Positions 1 to 7,707 are shown, counted from the stretch's first letter. The stretch: 21,226 nt of DNA from an uncultured Anaeroplasma sp. (GCA_934216145.1 CAKQBG010000036.1:1-21226); one strand, 5' to 3'. The notes: a model not told the origin generated them from the letters alone. Program-made: numbers and translations.

Positions 1-84
1 TATATAGACAACAATCCTTAAATAGATTATCATTATAACAATAATAACCTCGAGTCCAAGATTTGGGGTTCACATCAAAAAGGG

Positions 85-114
85 TATTTTTTATAAAGTA
101 TTTTATAAAAAATA
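85..114. repeat. 13-bp perfect inverted repeat at the cluster promoter
   Basis: The arm TATTTTTTATAAA (85-97) is followed by a 4-base spacer and its exact reverse complement (102-114). It lies directly upstream of the -10 box at 118-123, where the -35 region would be. This position suits a repressor operator better than a terminator, because the arms are pure A/T. That it binds a protein is inference. Confidence 0.6.
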
Positions 115-123
115 TGTTATACT
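115..123 (+). promoter_or_regulatory. Extended -10 promoter of the accessory gene cluster
   Basis: TG-T-TATACT forms an extended -10 element 37 bases before the first ATG. No good -35 box lies 17 bases upstream; that space is taken by the inverted repeat at 85-114. The same TGn extended -10 layout is seen upstream of two other accessory genes in the window (6353 and 19788). Confidence 0.5.
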
Positions 124-159
124 AAAATAGTATATTGCGATTTAAGGAGGGCCATTACA

Positions 160-342
160 ATGAAAGAAAATTATAGTTTTAATGTATATGAGAAAATTCT
201 TCCTGAAAATCGTGAAAAATGGATGTTACTCGTTGAGAGAATGGTCATACTTAACCAACAATCAAAGCAAAAAGAAAACTCTTTGAACTATGCAAAGAGA
301 ATGGAATCGAGGTTGAGTAGTTATGGATTTTGCTACATTTAA
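160..342 (+). CDS. Small ORF, probable N-terminal part of the HEPN protein or leader peptide
   Basis: This 60-residue ORF has a very strong ribosome binding site (AAGGAGG, about 145-151) and is the first translated unit of the cluster. Its product is helical and charged, with no domain I recognise. It overlaps the next ORF by 20 bases in a different frame. Reading its helix (ending ...AKRMESRLSSYG) straight into the next ORF (DFATFKIKYAETM...) gives a smooth protein of about 194 residues. One lost or gained base near 325-330 could therefore have split a single gene. The alternatives are a true separate small protein or a leader that couples translation to the HEPN gene. What is seen is the strong ribosome site and the overlap; the split-gene idea is inference. 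Confidence 0.5.
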   Translation: MKENYSFNVYEKILPENREKWMLLVERMVILNQQSKQKENSLNYAKRMESRLSSYGFCYI

Positions 343-742
343 AATTAAATATGCAGAAACAATGCTTAACTACCAAGCAATTGAACATGATATCAAGTAT
401 ATCTATGCTTATATGAAAGTTGGAGATGTTAGTAAGCATTTTGATGAAATAGAGAATAAAACATTAGGACAAATGATAAGAAAACTTAAAGAGTTGGATA
501 ATTCAGATGATAAGCCATTAATCAGTTCTAATGATTATAATTTCTTAACTCAAATTTGTGACAATAGAAATCATTGGGCTCATAGTGTGTTTACTGAATT
601 TATCTATGAGAAAGATTGTTTTAATTCAAAAGATTATCAAAAGCAATGCACCAAGTTGGAAAAAGACCACGATATAGTACAAGCCGCTTCCGATATTCTT
701 GAGAAGATTAGAATTGATTATTGTAAAAGTGTTAGAAAGTAG
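323..742 (+). CDS. HEPN-type domain protein (candidate RNase)
   Basis: This 139-residue, mostly helical protein carries the motif R82-N-H-W-A-H87. That is the R-x4-6-H signature of HEPN domains, with a polar residue after the Arg as in catalytically active HEPN RNases. HEPN proteins are common effectors of toxin-antitoxin, abortive-infection and CRISPR-associated systems and cut RNA as dimers. The start at 323 has only a weak ribosome site (GAGG near 309), and in-frame upstream reading stops at a TGA at 314. Translation probably depends on the preceding 60-residue ORF, or the two were once one gene. The next gene starts 9 bases downstream. The family assignment rests on the motif and helical context. 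The target RNA cannot be read from the sequence. Confidence 0.6.
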   Translation: MDFATFKIKYAETMLNYQAIEHDIKYIYAYMKVGDVSKHFDEIENKTLGQMIRKLKELDNSDDKPLISSNDYNFLTQICDNRNHWAHSVFTEFIYEKDCFNSKDYQKQCTKLEKDHDIVQAASDILEKIRIDYCKSVRK

Positions 743-751
743 GAGTTCTAT

Positions 752-1288
752 ATGTTACAAATAGATGAAATAGAATTGAATATTAATAACGAAGAAGTTT
801 TCAAAAGTTGTTTTAAGGATGTACAAAACTTTATGAAGAGAAAGCAATGGTATGGTGCATGTCATTCAACAACTGCGGTCCTATATGCAATTTGTAAAGT
901 TCTTGATATAAAGTGTACTCCTTGTATAGGAGAAGTATTCTATAAGATTTATTTTGACCATTCTTGGCTTATTATCAATGATGCAATTTATGATTTGGCA
1001 ATTACTATGCCTTTTGAAGATGCTTATGCGACAGGTCCCATTTTTAAAAATATAGATTTATCAACTGGTAAAGAAGCTACTCTTCAATATGGTGTTAAAT
1101 ATCAAGGACTAGATGAGCGGGCTTCATTTGCATATAGTATGTCTATATATGATTATTTAAAGAATTCGCTAGAAATCAATTTAATTAACCTTGTGATTGA
1201 TACTTTAAAAATGAATGGAAAGTATATTAGTAGAAGTCGATTACAACAATTAGTAGGAAATGATTCTTGGAAATTGGTTGCTGCCTAA
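752..1288 (+). CDS. Transglutaminase-like Cys/His/Asp protein
   Basis: The 178-residue protein has the spacing of a transglutaminase-fold catalytic triad: C37 in GACHST, H70 in FDHSW and D81 in IYDLA. The Cys begins a helix, and the His and Asp sit on neighbouring strands. Proteins of this fold act as peptidases, transglutaminases or peptide-maturation proteases; the leader peptidase of lasso peptides is one example. No signal peptide is visible, so it should be cytoplasmic. It begins 9 bases after the HEPN gene with TAGGAG as ribosome site, and the next gene follows after 23 bases, so it is co-transcribed. The residue pattern is seen; protease activity and any role in activating or silencing the neighbouring HEPN protein are inference. 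Confidence 0.5.
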   Translation: MLQIDEIELNINNEEVFKSCFKDVQNFMKRKQWYGACHSTTAVLYAICKVLDIKCTPCIGEVFYKIYFDHSWLIINDAIYDLAITMPFEDAYATGPIFKNIDLSTGKEATLQYGVKYQGLDERASFAYSMSIYDYLKNSLEINLINLVIDTLKMNGKYISRSRLQQLVGNDSWKLVAA

Positions 1289-1311
1289 TAGTCAAGTGAA
1301 AGGAGAATCTA

Positions 1312-2841
1312 ATGGGAATTAATTCTAAAAATATATTAGAAGATATAAATAATAAGATCCGAAATAGAGAGATATTTAAATTAAATAGAGCATTTTTGGT
1401 GAAGTCACTTGTTATTGCATCTACAAAAGTTCAATATATGTCATTTATTTATTCACAAAATATCAATATGGTTGACCAGGTAATTGAACAATTTAGAGCA
1501 ATCTTGAAATTTATCTTCTCAAACGATAATGAGAATGGAATAGTTCCAAATAGAGATGATGAAGTGATATCTGAATTTTCAAAGATGATTTTGGAATTTG
1601 TCGACAATTATACTCCAATTAGAAATTATCTAAATCAATGCATTATTGGAACAAGAGAAATTCAGTTTAATAAAGAAAACAAAATATACTTTGAAGAAAA
1701 GTATGATGCCTATTCAAATTATGCAAGAATGCTAGATAAAGTAAAAGAATTTCCAAATGAAGAATTAAAGCAAAAGTCTCTTAATAGTGTTAGAAGTTAT
1801 TTATCTACTAATAGATTTAAACCAAACTTATTTAAGGACAGATATTTTTATGCATTAATGAAGGATTACAAAGAGATTTGTTGGATGGATTCTGAGATAA
1901 AGTTTGACCACGATTTTGGTGACTTTACATACGAAGAATTAATTTCATTTTGTGCGACTTTAAAAATAATGGCTGATTATTATTCATTTATGATGATGAA
2001 AGAACCTTGTCCTGTAATTGAATATGAATCATTAGTATATGGACTTTCAAGGCTAAGTGATTTATCAAAGGAGAAAGTTAAGTTTTTCCTAAAATATCAG
2101 ACTTATGATTATGAATATCAAAAGAATAAATTAACATTAATTCAAGGATTAATTAGGTGTGGCAATAATTATTATTTCTATCCAACAACATTAAATATCG
2201 GAATGCTACCAGTTAAGATGTATAGATTAATTGTTGATTATGATAATGAAAAATATAAAAAAGATATTTCAGTTATAGCTAATCAAAAGGAAAAGCAAAT
2301 GACTGAAGAGATTGTTGAAAAACTTAAAAAGTACGATTTGAATATTGAACTAAATCATAGAATTAAAAATGGAACAAAAGATTTAGCAGAATACGATATG
2401 TTGGCATTTGATAATAAAACCAATAATTTATATATTTGTGAATTCAAATGGTATTTTATAGGTGATGGTGAGAAAGAACATAAGAGGCTTGATGATAAAA
2501 TCGAAGAAGCCATTGAACATAGAAAAGAAAAAGATAGGTATATCTTAGATAACCCACAGAGCATTAGTGATGAGTTGTTTGGTGGTAAAAAGATAAATAA
2601 GATATATGAAATTTTAATCTCACAAAACTTTAGTGGTAATACAAAACATAGTATGCCTGTGATTGATTTTGAAACTTTACAATGGAGCGTTGAAAGACAC
2701 GAAACCTTTGAAGAGTTAATGAATTATTTCTTAACTGATGAATATAGAGAATCTATTCAAGTAGATATTGAAACTAGAGATTATGAGATTGAAGAATATA
2801 AGTTTAAATTTTATTGTATGGTTATGAAGCGAGATGTATAG
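1312..2841 (+). CDS. Large protein with C-terminal PD-(D/E)XK nuclease-like domain
   Basis: The first ~330 of 509 residues are helical and unrecognised. The C-terminal part has a restriction-endonuclease-like core: E near residue 345 on a strand or helix (IEL), D362 in AEYDML, then E377-F-K379 in LYICEFKW. This is the D-(x14)-ExK arrangement of PD-(D/E)XK nucleases, and all three active-site residues are present. The ribosome site AAAGGAG lies 6-7 bases before the ATG. Its last 28 bases overlap the ASCH gene in another frame, which suggests translational coupling. A large N-terminal helical region in front of a nuclease is common in anti-phage effectors, where it senses or regulates. The substrate is unknown; DNA cleavage is an inference from the fold. 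Confidence 0.6.
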   Translation: MGINSKNILEDINNKIRNREIFKLNRAFLVKSLVIASTKVQYMSFIYSQNINMVDQVIEQFRAILKFIFSNDNENGIVPNRDDEVISEFSKMILEFVDNYTPIRNYLNQCIIGTREIQFNKENKIYFEEKYDAYSNYARMLDKVKEFPNEELKQKSLNSVRSYLSTNRFKPNLFKDRYFYALMKDYKEICWMDSEIKFDHDFGDFTYEELISFCATLKIMADYYSFMMMKEPCPVIEYESLVYGLSRLSDLSKEKVKFFLKYQTYDYEYQKNKLTLIQGLIRCGNNYYFYPTTLNIGMLPVKMYRLIVDYDNEKYKKDISVIANQKEKQMTEEIVEKLKKYDLNIELNHRIKNGTKDLAEYDMLAFDNKTNNLYICEFKWYFIGDGEKEHKRLDDKIEEAIEHRKEKDRYILDNPQSISDELFGGKKINKIYEILISQNFSGNTKHSMPVIDFETLQWSVERHETFEELMNYFLTDEYRESIQVDIETRDYEIEEYKFKFYCMVMKRDV

Positions 2842-3221
2842 CAATTATATTTGGACTTACAATGATTAAGGATTATCTTAATGAAATCCTAGATGGCTCT
2901 AAAACCTTTGATGCAAGAAGTTATCCAACCAATAAAAGAGGTAAGATTGCATTAATAGATTCTAGAACAATGAAAATATATGGAACTATAGAACTAGTTG
3001 GATGTAGAGAGATTAGTGCTAAAGAGTATTGTTCTTGGCATCAAACTAGTAGATTCCAAAATCTTATATTTCAAGTGGATGATGAGAATAAGAAGTATTA
3101 TGCTTATGACTTTAAGAATCCACAAAGGCTAGTTAAACCAATTAAGGTTGAAGCTGAGGAACATACTTGGGTAGAGATACCAGATAATACTGAATTTTAT
3201 TATATGGATTCATTGTTTTGA
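2814..3221 (+). CDS. ASCH-domain (PUA-like) protein
   Basis: The 135-residue product matches the ASCH pattern: a first strand (IAIIFGLTM), a helix with EILDGSKTFDAR, then GKIALID strands and a YGTIELVG strand. ASCH domains share the PUA fold and are thought to bind RNA or modified nucleotides; some are nucleotide hydrolases. The start at 2814 keeps the first strand that ASCH domains normally have and overlaps the nuclease gene by 28 bases. An internal ATG at 2862 would cut that strand away, so I prefer 2814. Neither start has a strong ribosome site, which fits coupling to the preceding gene. It ends with TGA, 24 bases before the CoiA-like gene. The domain call is fairly firm; the function is not known. 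Confidence 0.6.
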   Translation: MYGYEARCIAIIFGLTMIKDYLNEILDGSKTFDARSYPTNKRGKIALIDSRTMKIYGTIELVGCREISAKEYCSWHQTSRFQNLIFQVDDENKKYYAYDFKNPQRLVKPIKVEAEEHTWVEIPDNTEFYYMDSLF

Positions 3222-3245
3222 TTGTGAAAGAAAAAGGTGATTTAA

Positions 3246-4499
3246 ATGCTTTTTGCCTTAGATAAAGACAATAAGAAAGTACATATTGATAGCACTGTTA
3301 GAAGTGAAGATTATTATTGCCCTTGCTGTGGAAGTAAAATGGTTTTAAGAATGGGCGATATGAGAATACATCATTTTGCTCATCCAAGTGATAGTGTTTG
3401 TAGAGATACTTGGCATTATGATATGACCGAGTGGCACTATGAATGGCAAAATAGATTTTTAAAAAAATATCAAGAAATTGTTAAAGTTAAAGATGGACAA
3501 AAGCATAGAGCTGATGTTTTAATTGAATCTAAAAAGGTTGTATTTGAATTTCAACATAGTCCATTATCTCCAGATGAATTTGAAGATAGAAATAATTTTT
3601 ATAATTCATTAGGATATAAAGTTATTTGGATATTTGATGTTGAAGAGCAATATCAAAACGAACAATTAGAAAATTATAGGTCTGATCTATGGAGTTGGAA
3701 AAGACCAAAAAGGACATTTGATTACTTTGATTGCAAGAATAAGCTAGTTCAGTTATATCTACAATTAGATAATTCCGATATTGATTTAATAAAGGTAACT
3801 TGGTGTACTGATGATAATGGATTATCAAGATTTGCTACCGATGGTTATGGCTATGATGAGGAATCAATTGTTCATATGTTTGATGATGATAAAAAGCAAA
3901 AAGAACCTACTGAATGTAAATTATCCGAATTGTATGATAAGATGATTCAATTAAATTCTTACGACCATACAACTTACTATTTTGGATGTCCTATATCTTC
4001 AACACATAAGTGTGCAGATTCAAATATTGATATTCCAAATGAGAAGTTTGCTGAGATTATGCCTTGTATGGAATGTAAATATCAATGTGAGAATTTTGAC
4101 TATAATAACTATGCTCCAATATGTAAGAAAAGATTCTTAGATTTAAACATTGATGGAAACACAATTGTTAAAGTGGAATCTAAAGATAAGAATGGATTTA
4201 TCAATAAGATATCTTATTTAAAAGATAATAATAGGGTATATGTTGATATGCCTACATTCCAACAAAATATAACAAAGGATGTATATACTTTATGGGAAGA
4301 AAACCATTGTACAGTAGCTACATTTAGGAATGTAAGAACTGGTTTTTATATTAGAATTTATAAGAACCCAAAAGAACAAAAATATAAGTATGGAAAGGTC
4401 TATGGATGCTTCTCAAAAGATAAGTATTCTTTTCCAAAAACTTCATCTGAATTGTATGGAGTTGACAGACCAGAATGGGTGTTAGACTGGTTTAAGTAA
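3246..4499 (+). CDS. CoiA-like zinc-finger/nuclease protein
   Basis: The 417-residue protein has the CoiA N-terminal layout: a CPCCG zinc knuckle (C25, C27/C28), then R40-x2-HFAH near residues 43-46 and C52. A nuclease-like core follows, with D90 in HRADVLI and E101-F-Q103 in FEFQHSPLSP, and then RN.FY and VIWIFD. CoiA proteins are needed for DNA processing in natural transformation, and the fold is PD-(D/E)XK-like with Gln in place of the final Lys. The second half is extra, with a second Cys-rich cluster around residues 250-300 (GCP, HKC, PCMECKYQC, ICKKRF) that could bind zinc or an iron-sulfur cluster. The ribosome site is AAAAAGGTG. In this operon it is more likely a defence-type nuclease than a competence factor, but that is inference. 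Confidence 0.65.
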   Translation: MLFALDKDNKKVHIDSTVRSEDYYCPCCGSKMVLRMGDMRIHHFAHPSDSVCRDTWHYDMTEWHYEWQNRFLKKYQEIVKVKDGQKHRADVLIESKKVVFEFQHSPLSPDEFEDRNNFYNSLGYKVIWIFDVEEQYQNEQLENYRSDLWSWKRPKRTFDYFDCKNKLVQLYLQLDNSDIDLIKVTWCTDDNGLSRFATDGYGYDEESIVHMFDDDKKQKEPTECKLSELYDKMIQLNSYDHTTYYFGCPISSTHKCADSNIDIPNEKFAEIMPCMECKYQCENFDYNNYAPICKKRFLDLNIDGNTIVKVESKDKNGFINKISYLKDNNRVYVDMPTFQQNITKDVYTLWEENHCTVATFRNVRTGFYIRIYKNPKEQKYKYGKVYGCFSKDKYSFPKTSSELYGVDRPEWVLDWFK

Positions 4500-4500
4500 T

Positions 4501-4660
4501 ATTTGTCAGCACTACAATGGTCGAACACCATGAAAAATAGGGGTTTGTCAGAATTTAAGTGGTCTCAACTAAGGGTTGTAACGATAAAACGAGATGTCTT
4601 AGGAAACATATTTTAGGCACTTGTCAGAACCAAACCCTTGTTTTTATTGAGACAAATATA
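4501..4660 (+). other. Gene-free stretch with competing complementary segments
   Basis: No gene is visible downstream of the CoiA-like gene. Several segments can pair: GTCTCAA (4562-4568) with TTGAGAC (4647-4653), and AAGGGTT (4571-4577) with AACCCTT (about 4632-4638), followed by GTTTTTATT. A third segment, GGGTTTG near 4541-4547, could pair with CAAACCC (about 4631-4637) and would compete with the second pair. The heptamer TTGTCAG occurs three times (about 4503, 4545, 4620). It may be the cluster's terminator or attenuator. I do not match it to a known RNA family. Confidence 0.35.
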
Positions 4661-4706
4661 TTGTGTTTATAAACATATCGTTTAACTGATTTTTGATTCA
4701 AACTTA

Positions 4707-4735
4707 TTCAAATTTCTGAGTGAATTCAGTATAAT
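4707..4735 (+). promoter_or_regulatory. Promoter of candidate small RNA
   Basis: TTCAAA (4707-4712) is separated by 17 bases from a perfect TATAAT (4730-4735), a sigma-A type promoter that would start a transcript near 4742. No start codon with a ribosome site follows before the terminator at 4859-4894. Confidence 0.55.
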
Positions 4736-4741
4736 AAATTT

Positions 4742-4894
4742 AAGCAGTTGCAAATGCTCCGTAGGTAGTACTAAGTATTCGTGTTGCTTCGCATTCAAGT
4801 ACCTATGGGCGGTAATAGATAGCTGTACGCATGTTAAAGGCAATTTAGCAGGTCTATTGGTCTCAACCTCGGGAATTGGAATGAGACCTTTTTT
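4742..4894 (+). ncRNA. Candidate independent structured small RNA (~150 nt)
   Basis: The segment has its own promoter and ends in an intrinsic terminator: stem GGTCTCA (4859-4865) with TGAGACC (4882-4888), then six T. Inside are an AGCA/TGCT hairpin near the 5' end and a 9-bp stem CCGTAGGTA (4759-4767) with TACCTATGG (4800-4808), containing one G-U pair. AATAGA (about 4813) can pair with TCTATT (about 4853), enclosing GTTAAA/TTTAGC. It is locally less AT-rich than the surrounding DNA and has no coding ORF. I compared it by eye with features of 6S, SRP, tmRNA, RNase P, T-box and tracrRNA and saw no match. Its function is unknown. It could serve the upstream cluster, or be an orphan RNA. Confidence 0.5.
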
Positions 4895-4930
4895 ATTAGT
4901 TGAAAAGGGATAGGTTATATATTCATTGAT

Positions 4931-6325
4931 ATGAATATCAAAATAGAAAAAACAAAAATATTACAATATATATCTAAAAGAAAGAATAACCTAAATATAG
5001 CATCTGACTATTTAGAAGATGAAACATTATACAACCAAATATATTTTAGATATCAAGAATATCTAAGAAATGCAGGTGCCATAGATTTTGATGATATGGT
5101 ACCATTATTCATTAAATTCTTTGATACATTGCTTTATAAAAATGAAATATTAAATAATATAAAATATATCCTAGTAGATGAATGCCAGTATACAAACCAA
5201 ATACAATATGACCTAATAAAATTATTATCTCAAACACATAAAAATATCTTTATGGTAGGAGATGATAAGCAATTAATTTATTCATTTAGATCATCTGATA
5301 TAAAAATAATGCATGATTTTAAAAATGAATGTAATGAAGTAATAACCTTAAAACAAAATTATAGATCAGCCTCAAATATCCTAGATATGGCAAATACCCT
5401 TATAAAGCATAATAATAGTGATTATGATAATGATATATATTCATTAATCCCTGAAAAGTATAAAATCAAACAATCATTGTTTGAGACAACAATAGATGAA
5501 GCAGAAAGAGTAGCATACCAAATATCAGTGCTCTTAAATAAAGGAATAAAGCCTAAAGACATTGCAGTACTATATAGAAATAATTATCAATCAGCCCAAA
5601 TGGAAAAAGCCTTAATAAAATATAAAATACCATATGTGGTATATGGTAAAAAGTCATTTTATAAACTAACTGAATGTAAAAGAATAATAGCTGCGTATAG
5701 ATTCCTAAAAAATCCAAATGATATAAATTTATTTGAAATATTATTACCCTATATGGAAAATGATGTAATAAATATTTTTATTATTTAATTCAAAAAATCA
5801 AATAAATCCTTATTAGAATATGCAAAAGAATATGATAATGAAATAATTAAAGATATAGCTATAGGATTAATAGATTTAATACAAAATAAATCAAAGCTTA
5901 ATAAAAATGATGCCTTCAATGAAATAGCTGATATCTTATTTAAAAATATAAAAACTAAACAAGCTCAACATGTAGAAGTATTAAGAGATATCATAATTTC
6001 ATCAGAATATGTTGATGAATGTGAAACCATAAACGAATTAATGATTGATGATTCCATAAATGATAAAGGAGTATGAGTAAGACTCTTAACAATCCATAAA
6101 GCTAAAGGCTTAGAATTTAAATGTGTATTTCTTATATCATTAAATGATGGAATACTTCCTGCAATAACAAAAACAAATGATCAATTAGAAGAAGGAAGAA
6201 GATTATGCTATGTAGCTATTACAAGAGCAAAAGGGTTTCTTCAAATATCATCATCAGATTATCATTTCATAAATGGAATAAGAAAAAGATTAAGACCAAG
6301 TGTGTTTATGAGTGAAATTAGATGA
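4931..6325 (+). pseudogene. UvrD/PcrA-type helicase pseudogene, 5' truncated, two in-frame stops
   Basis: One reading frame runs from 4931 to the TGA at 6323 and is broken by TAA at 5786 and TGA at 6074. It encodes superfamily-1 helicase motifs: IDFDDM, a Walker B region VDECQ (normally VDEFQD; the Asp after Gln is Tyr here), VGDDKQLIYSFR (motif III), LKQNYRS (motif IV), then TIHKAKGLEF (motif V) and CYVAITRAK (motif VI). The N-terminal Walker A region (about the first 110-130 residues of UvrD/PcrA) is absent, so it could not bind ATP even without the stops. The genuine housekeeping helicase must lie elsewhere. It follows the small RNA with no ribosome site before its ATG. A relic of an accessory helicase is the simplest reading. 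Confidence 0.85.
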
Positions 6326-6331
6326 AAAATG

Positions 6332-6361
6332 ATACTAATAGTATATTAAATGTGTTATAAT
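6332..6361 (+). promoter_or_regulatory. Extended -10 promoter with overlapping dyad
   Basis: TG-T-TATAAT (6353-6361) is a perfect extended -10 element about 48 bases before the ATG of the zinc-ribbon HEPN gene. A perfect inverted repeat ATACT-AAT-AGTAT (6332-6344) sits in the -35 region, where a repressor could block the polymerase. The operator role is inference. Confidence 0.45.
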
Positions 6362-6408
6362 TTTCTTAGTTATTTTCTTTCAATATATGTTAGATCGGCG
6401 GTGTGATA

Positions 6409-7701
6409 ATGACAACTAATTCTTTTTTAAAATGTGATGTATGTGATACAAGAATAAGGTTAAGATGGCAAGTTGGTAAGAAAGATGTACTGGTTTCTAT
6501 TTTATGTCCGAAGTGTAAATGTGCGATTGAATGTAATCTACACATGTCTCCATACAAACTATATGCAGAGTTTGATGATTTACAAGGAGCAAAAGAAATA
6601 GATGGTGATGATGCAGATTATTGTCAGGAAATATCCACTGAATTTTTTGTATCAAAAATGAAAATGCAGTCTGAAACTTCTATGATAACACCGTTTATTA
6701 GAAATGCTGATAAAATTTATGAAAAAAGAGAGTATATTTTTAAAATAATAACAGTTTCTGATGAAGTATCTATATATAAGAAAGAATTACAACAAATATA
6801 TTCTTTATATTCTAATAAGAGTTTTGGTTATATGAAGAATAAGTTTGTTGCATCAAAGGATGCATTAATGTTTTTGTTTAAAAAGAATATAAAGAATGCT
6901 TCATTAATCAATGATGCTGATTATCATAAGTATTTTGAAGAATATTTTAAATTTGGGTTAAAAGACATTATTTCTAATGATTCGAAAGCTTCTATTAATA
7001 GCATATTAAATGATTTAAATAGAGCAATTTCATTAAAAAGATTTGATATGCAGGATTTTGCTAAAAAATTAGATGATGAGAATTTTTATAATGAATTAAT
7101 GGATAAATTCATGAAATTAACTATAGAGTATTTAGATATATTTCGAGCGTTAGTGCCTTTATATGTTGAAGATTTTGATTTATCTGATGTTGATTTGGTA
7201 AATAATGGTATTACTACAATATCATATACAAAATTAGAAAACTTGTATAAGAAATGCTATGAATTTATCGGACATAATTGTCTGTTATTAATTGGCTTAA
7301 ATAATTTGAATGAACGTGGTGGGATTAATAATTTTACTAATGGCACTAAAGATTTATTTACTACTGTTAATTGTTGTATTTCAAAGTATAACATTTTTAA
7401 AGATAATGTAATTTTGGGTGAAACTTTTAGTGATTTCTTTTTTGGGTGCTTAAATAATGTTGTTAGGAATAGCGAAGCACACTTTTCTACATCGTATGAC
7501 ATTATGACCCAAGAGGTGACATTTACAAATATAAATACAAAAGGAATAGTTACAATCACGAAAAAATATCTTGCTGAATTTGCAAAAGATGTTGCTATTT
7601 TGTATTTTAAATGTTATGCGTTGTGGTGTATTTCGTCACAATTGAATGAATTACATTATGTTAAAAATTTAGGTTTGAATTGCAAGTTTGCGATGAAATA
7701 A
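6409..7701 (+). CDS. Zinc-ribbon plus HEPN-motif protein (candidate abortive-infection RNase)
   Basis: This 430-residue protein starts with a four-Cys zinc ribbon (C9-x2-C12 ... C33-x2-C36, plus C38 and C42), a type often used to bind nucleic acid. A long helical middle follows. Near the C-terminus is R353-N-S-E-A-H358, the R-x4-H HEPN signature. I take the ATG at 6409, 5 bases after GGCGGTG; a GTG at 6403 is the alternative. No membrane segment or signal peptide is seen. It stands alone behind its own promoter, between a helicase pseudogene and coding remnants, in DNA that looks like an accessory island. The Cys ribbon and R-x4-H are seen. RNase activity and a defence role follow from the HEPN family, and I do not recognise the exact family. 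Confidence 0.55.
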   Translation: MTTNSFLKCDVCDTRIRLRWQVGKKDVLVSILCPKCKCAIECNLHMSPYKLYAEFDDLQGAKEIDGDDADYCQEISTEFFVSKMKMQSETSMITPFIRNADKIYEKREYIFKIITVSDEVSIYKKELQQIYSLYSNKSFGYMKNKFVASKDALMFLFKKNIKNASLINDADYHKYFEEYFKFGLKDIISNDSKASINSILNDLNRAISLKRFDMQDFAKKLDDENFYNELMDKFMKLTIEYLDIFRALVPLYVEDFDLSDVDLVNNGITTISYTKLENLYKKCYEFIGHNCLLLIGLNNLNERGGINNFTNGTKDLFTTVNCCISKYNIFKDNVILGETFSDFFFGCLNNVVRNSEAHFSTSYDIMTQEVTFTNINTKGIVTITKKYLAEFAKDVAILYFKCYALWCISSQLNELHYVKNLGLNCKFAMK

Positions 7702-7707
7702 TATTGT

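Noticed and set aside
3..38. C-terminal tail of an upstream gene (frame 3, ending ...QQSLNRLSL, stop)
   Set aside because: Only 11 residues are visible; nothing supports coding beyond the absence of stops.
4501..4894. tracrRNA or retron non-coding RNA
   Set aside because: No CRISPR repeat to pair with, no Cas9/Cas12 and no reverse transcriptase in the window.
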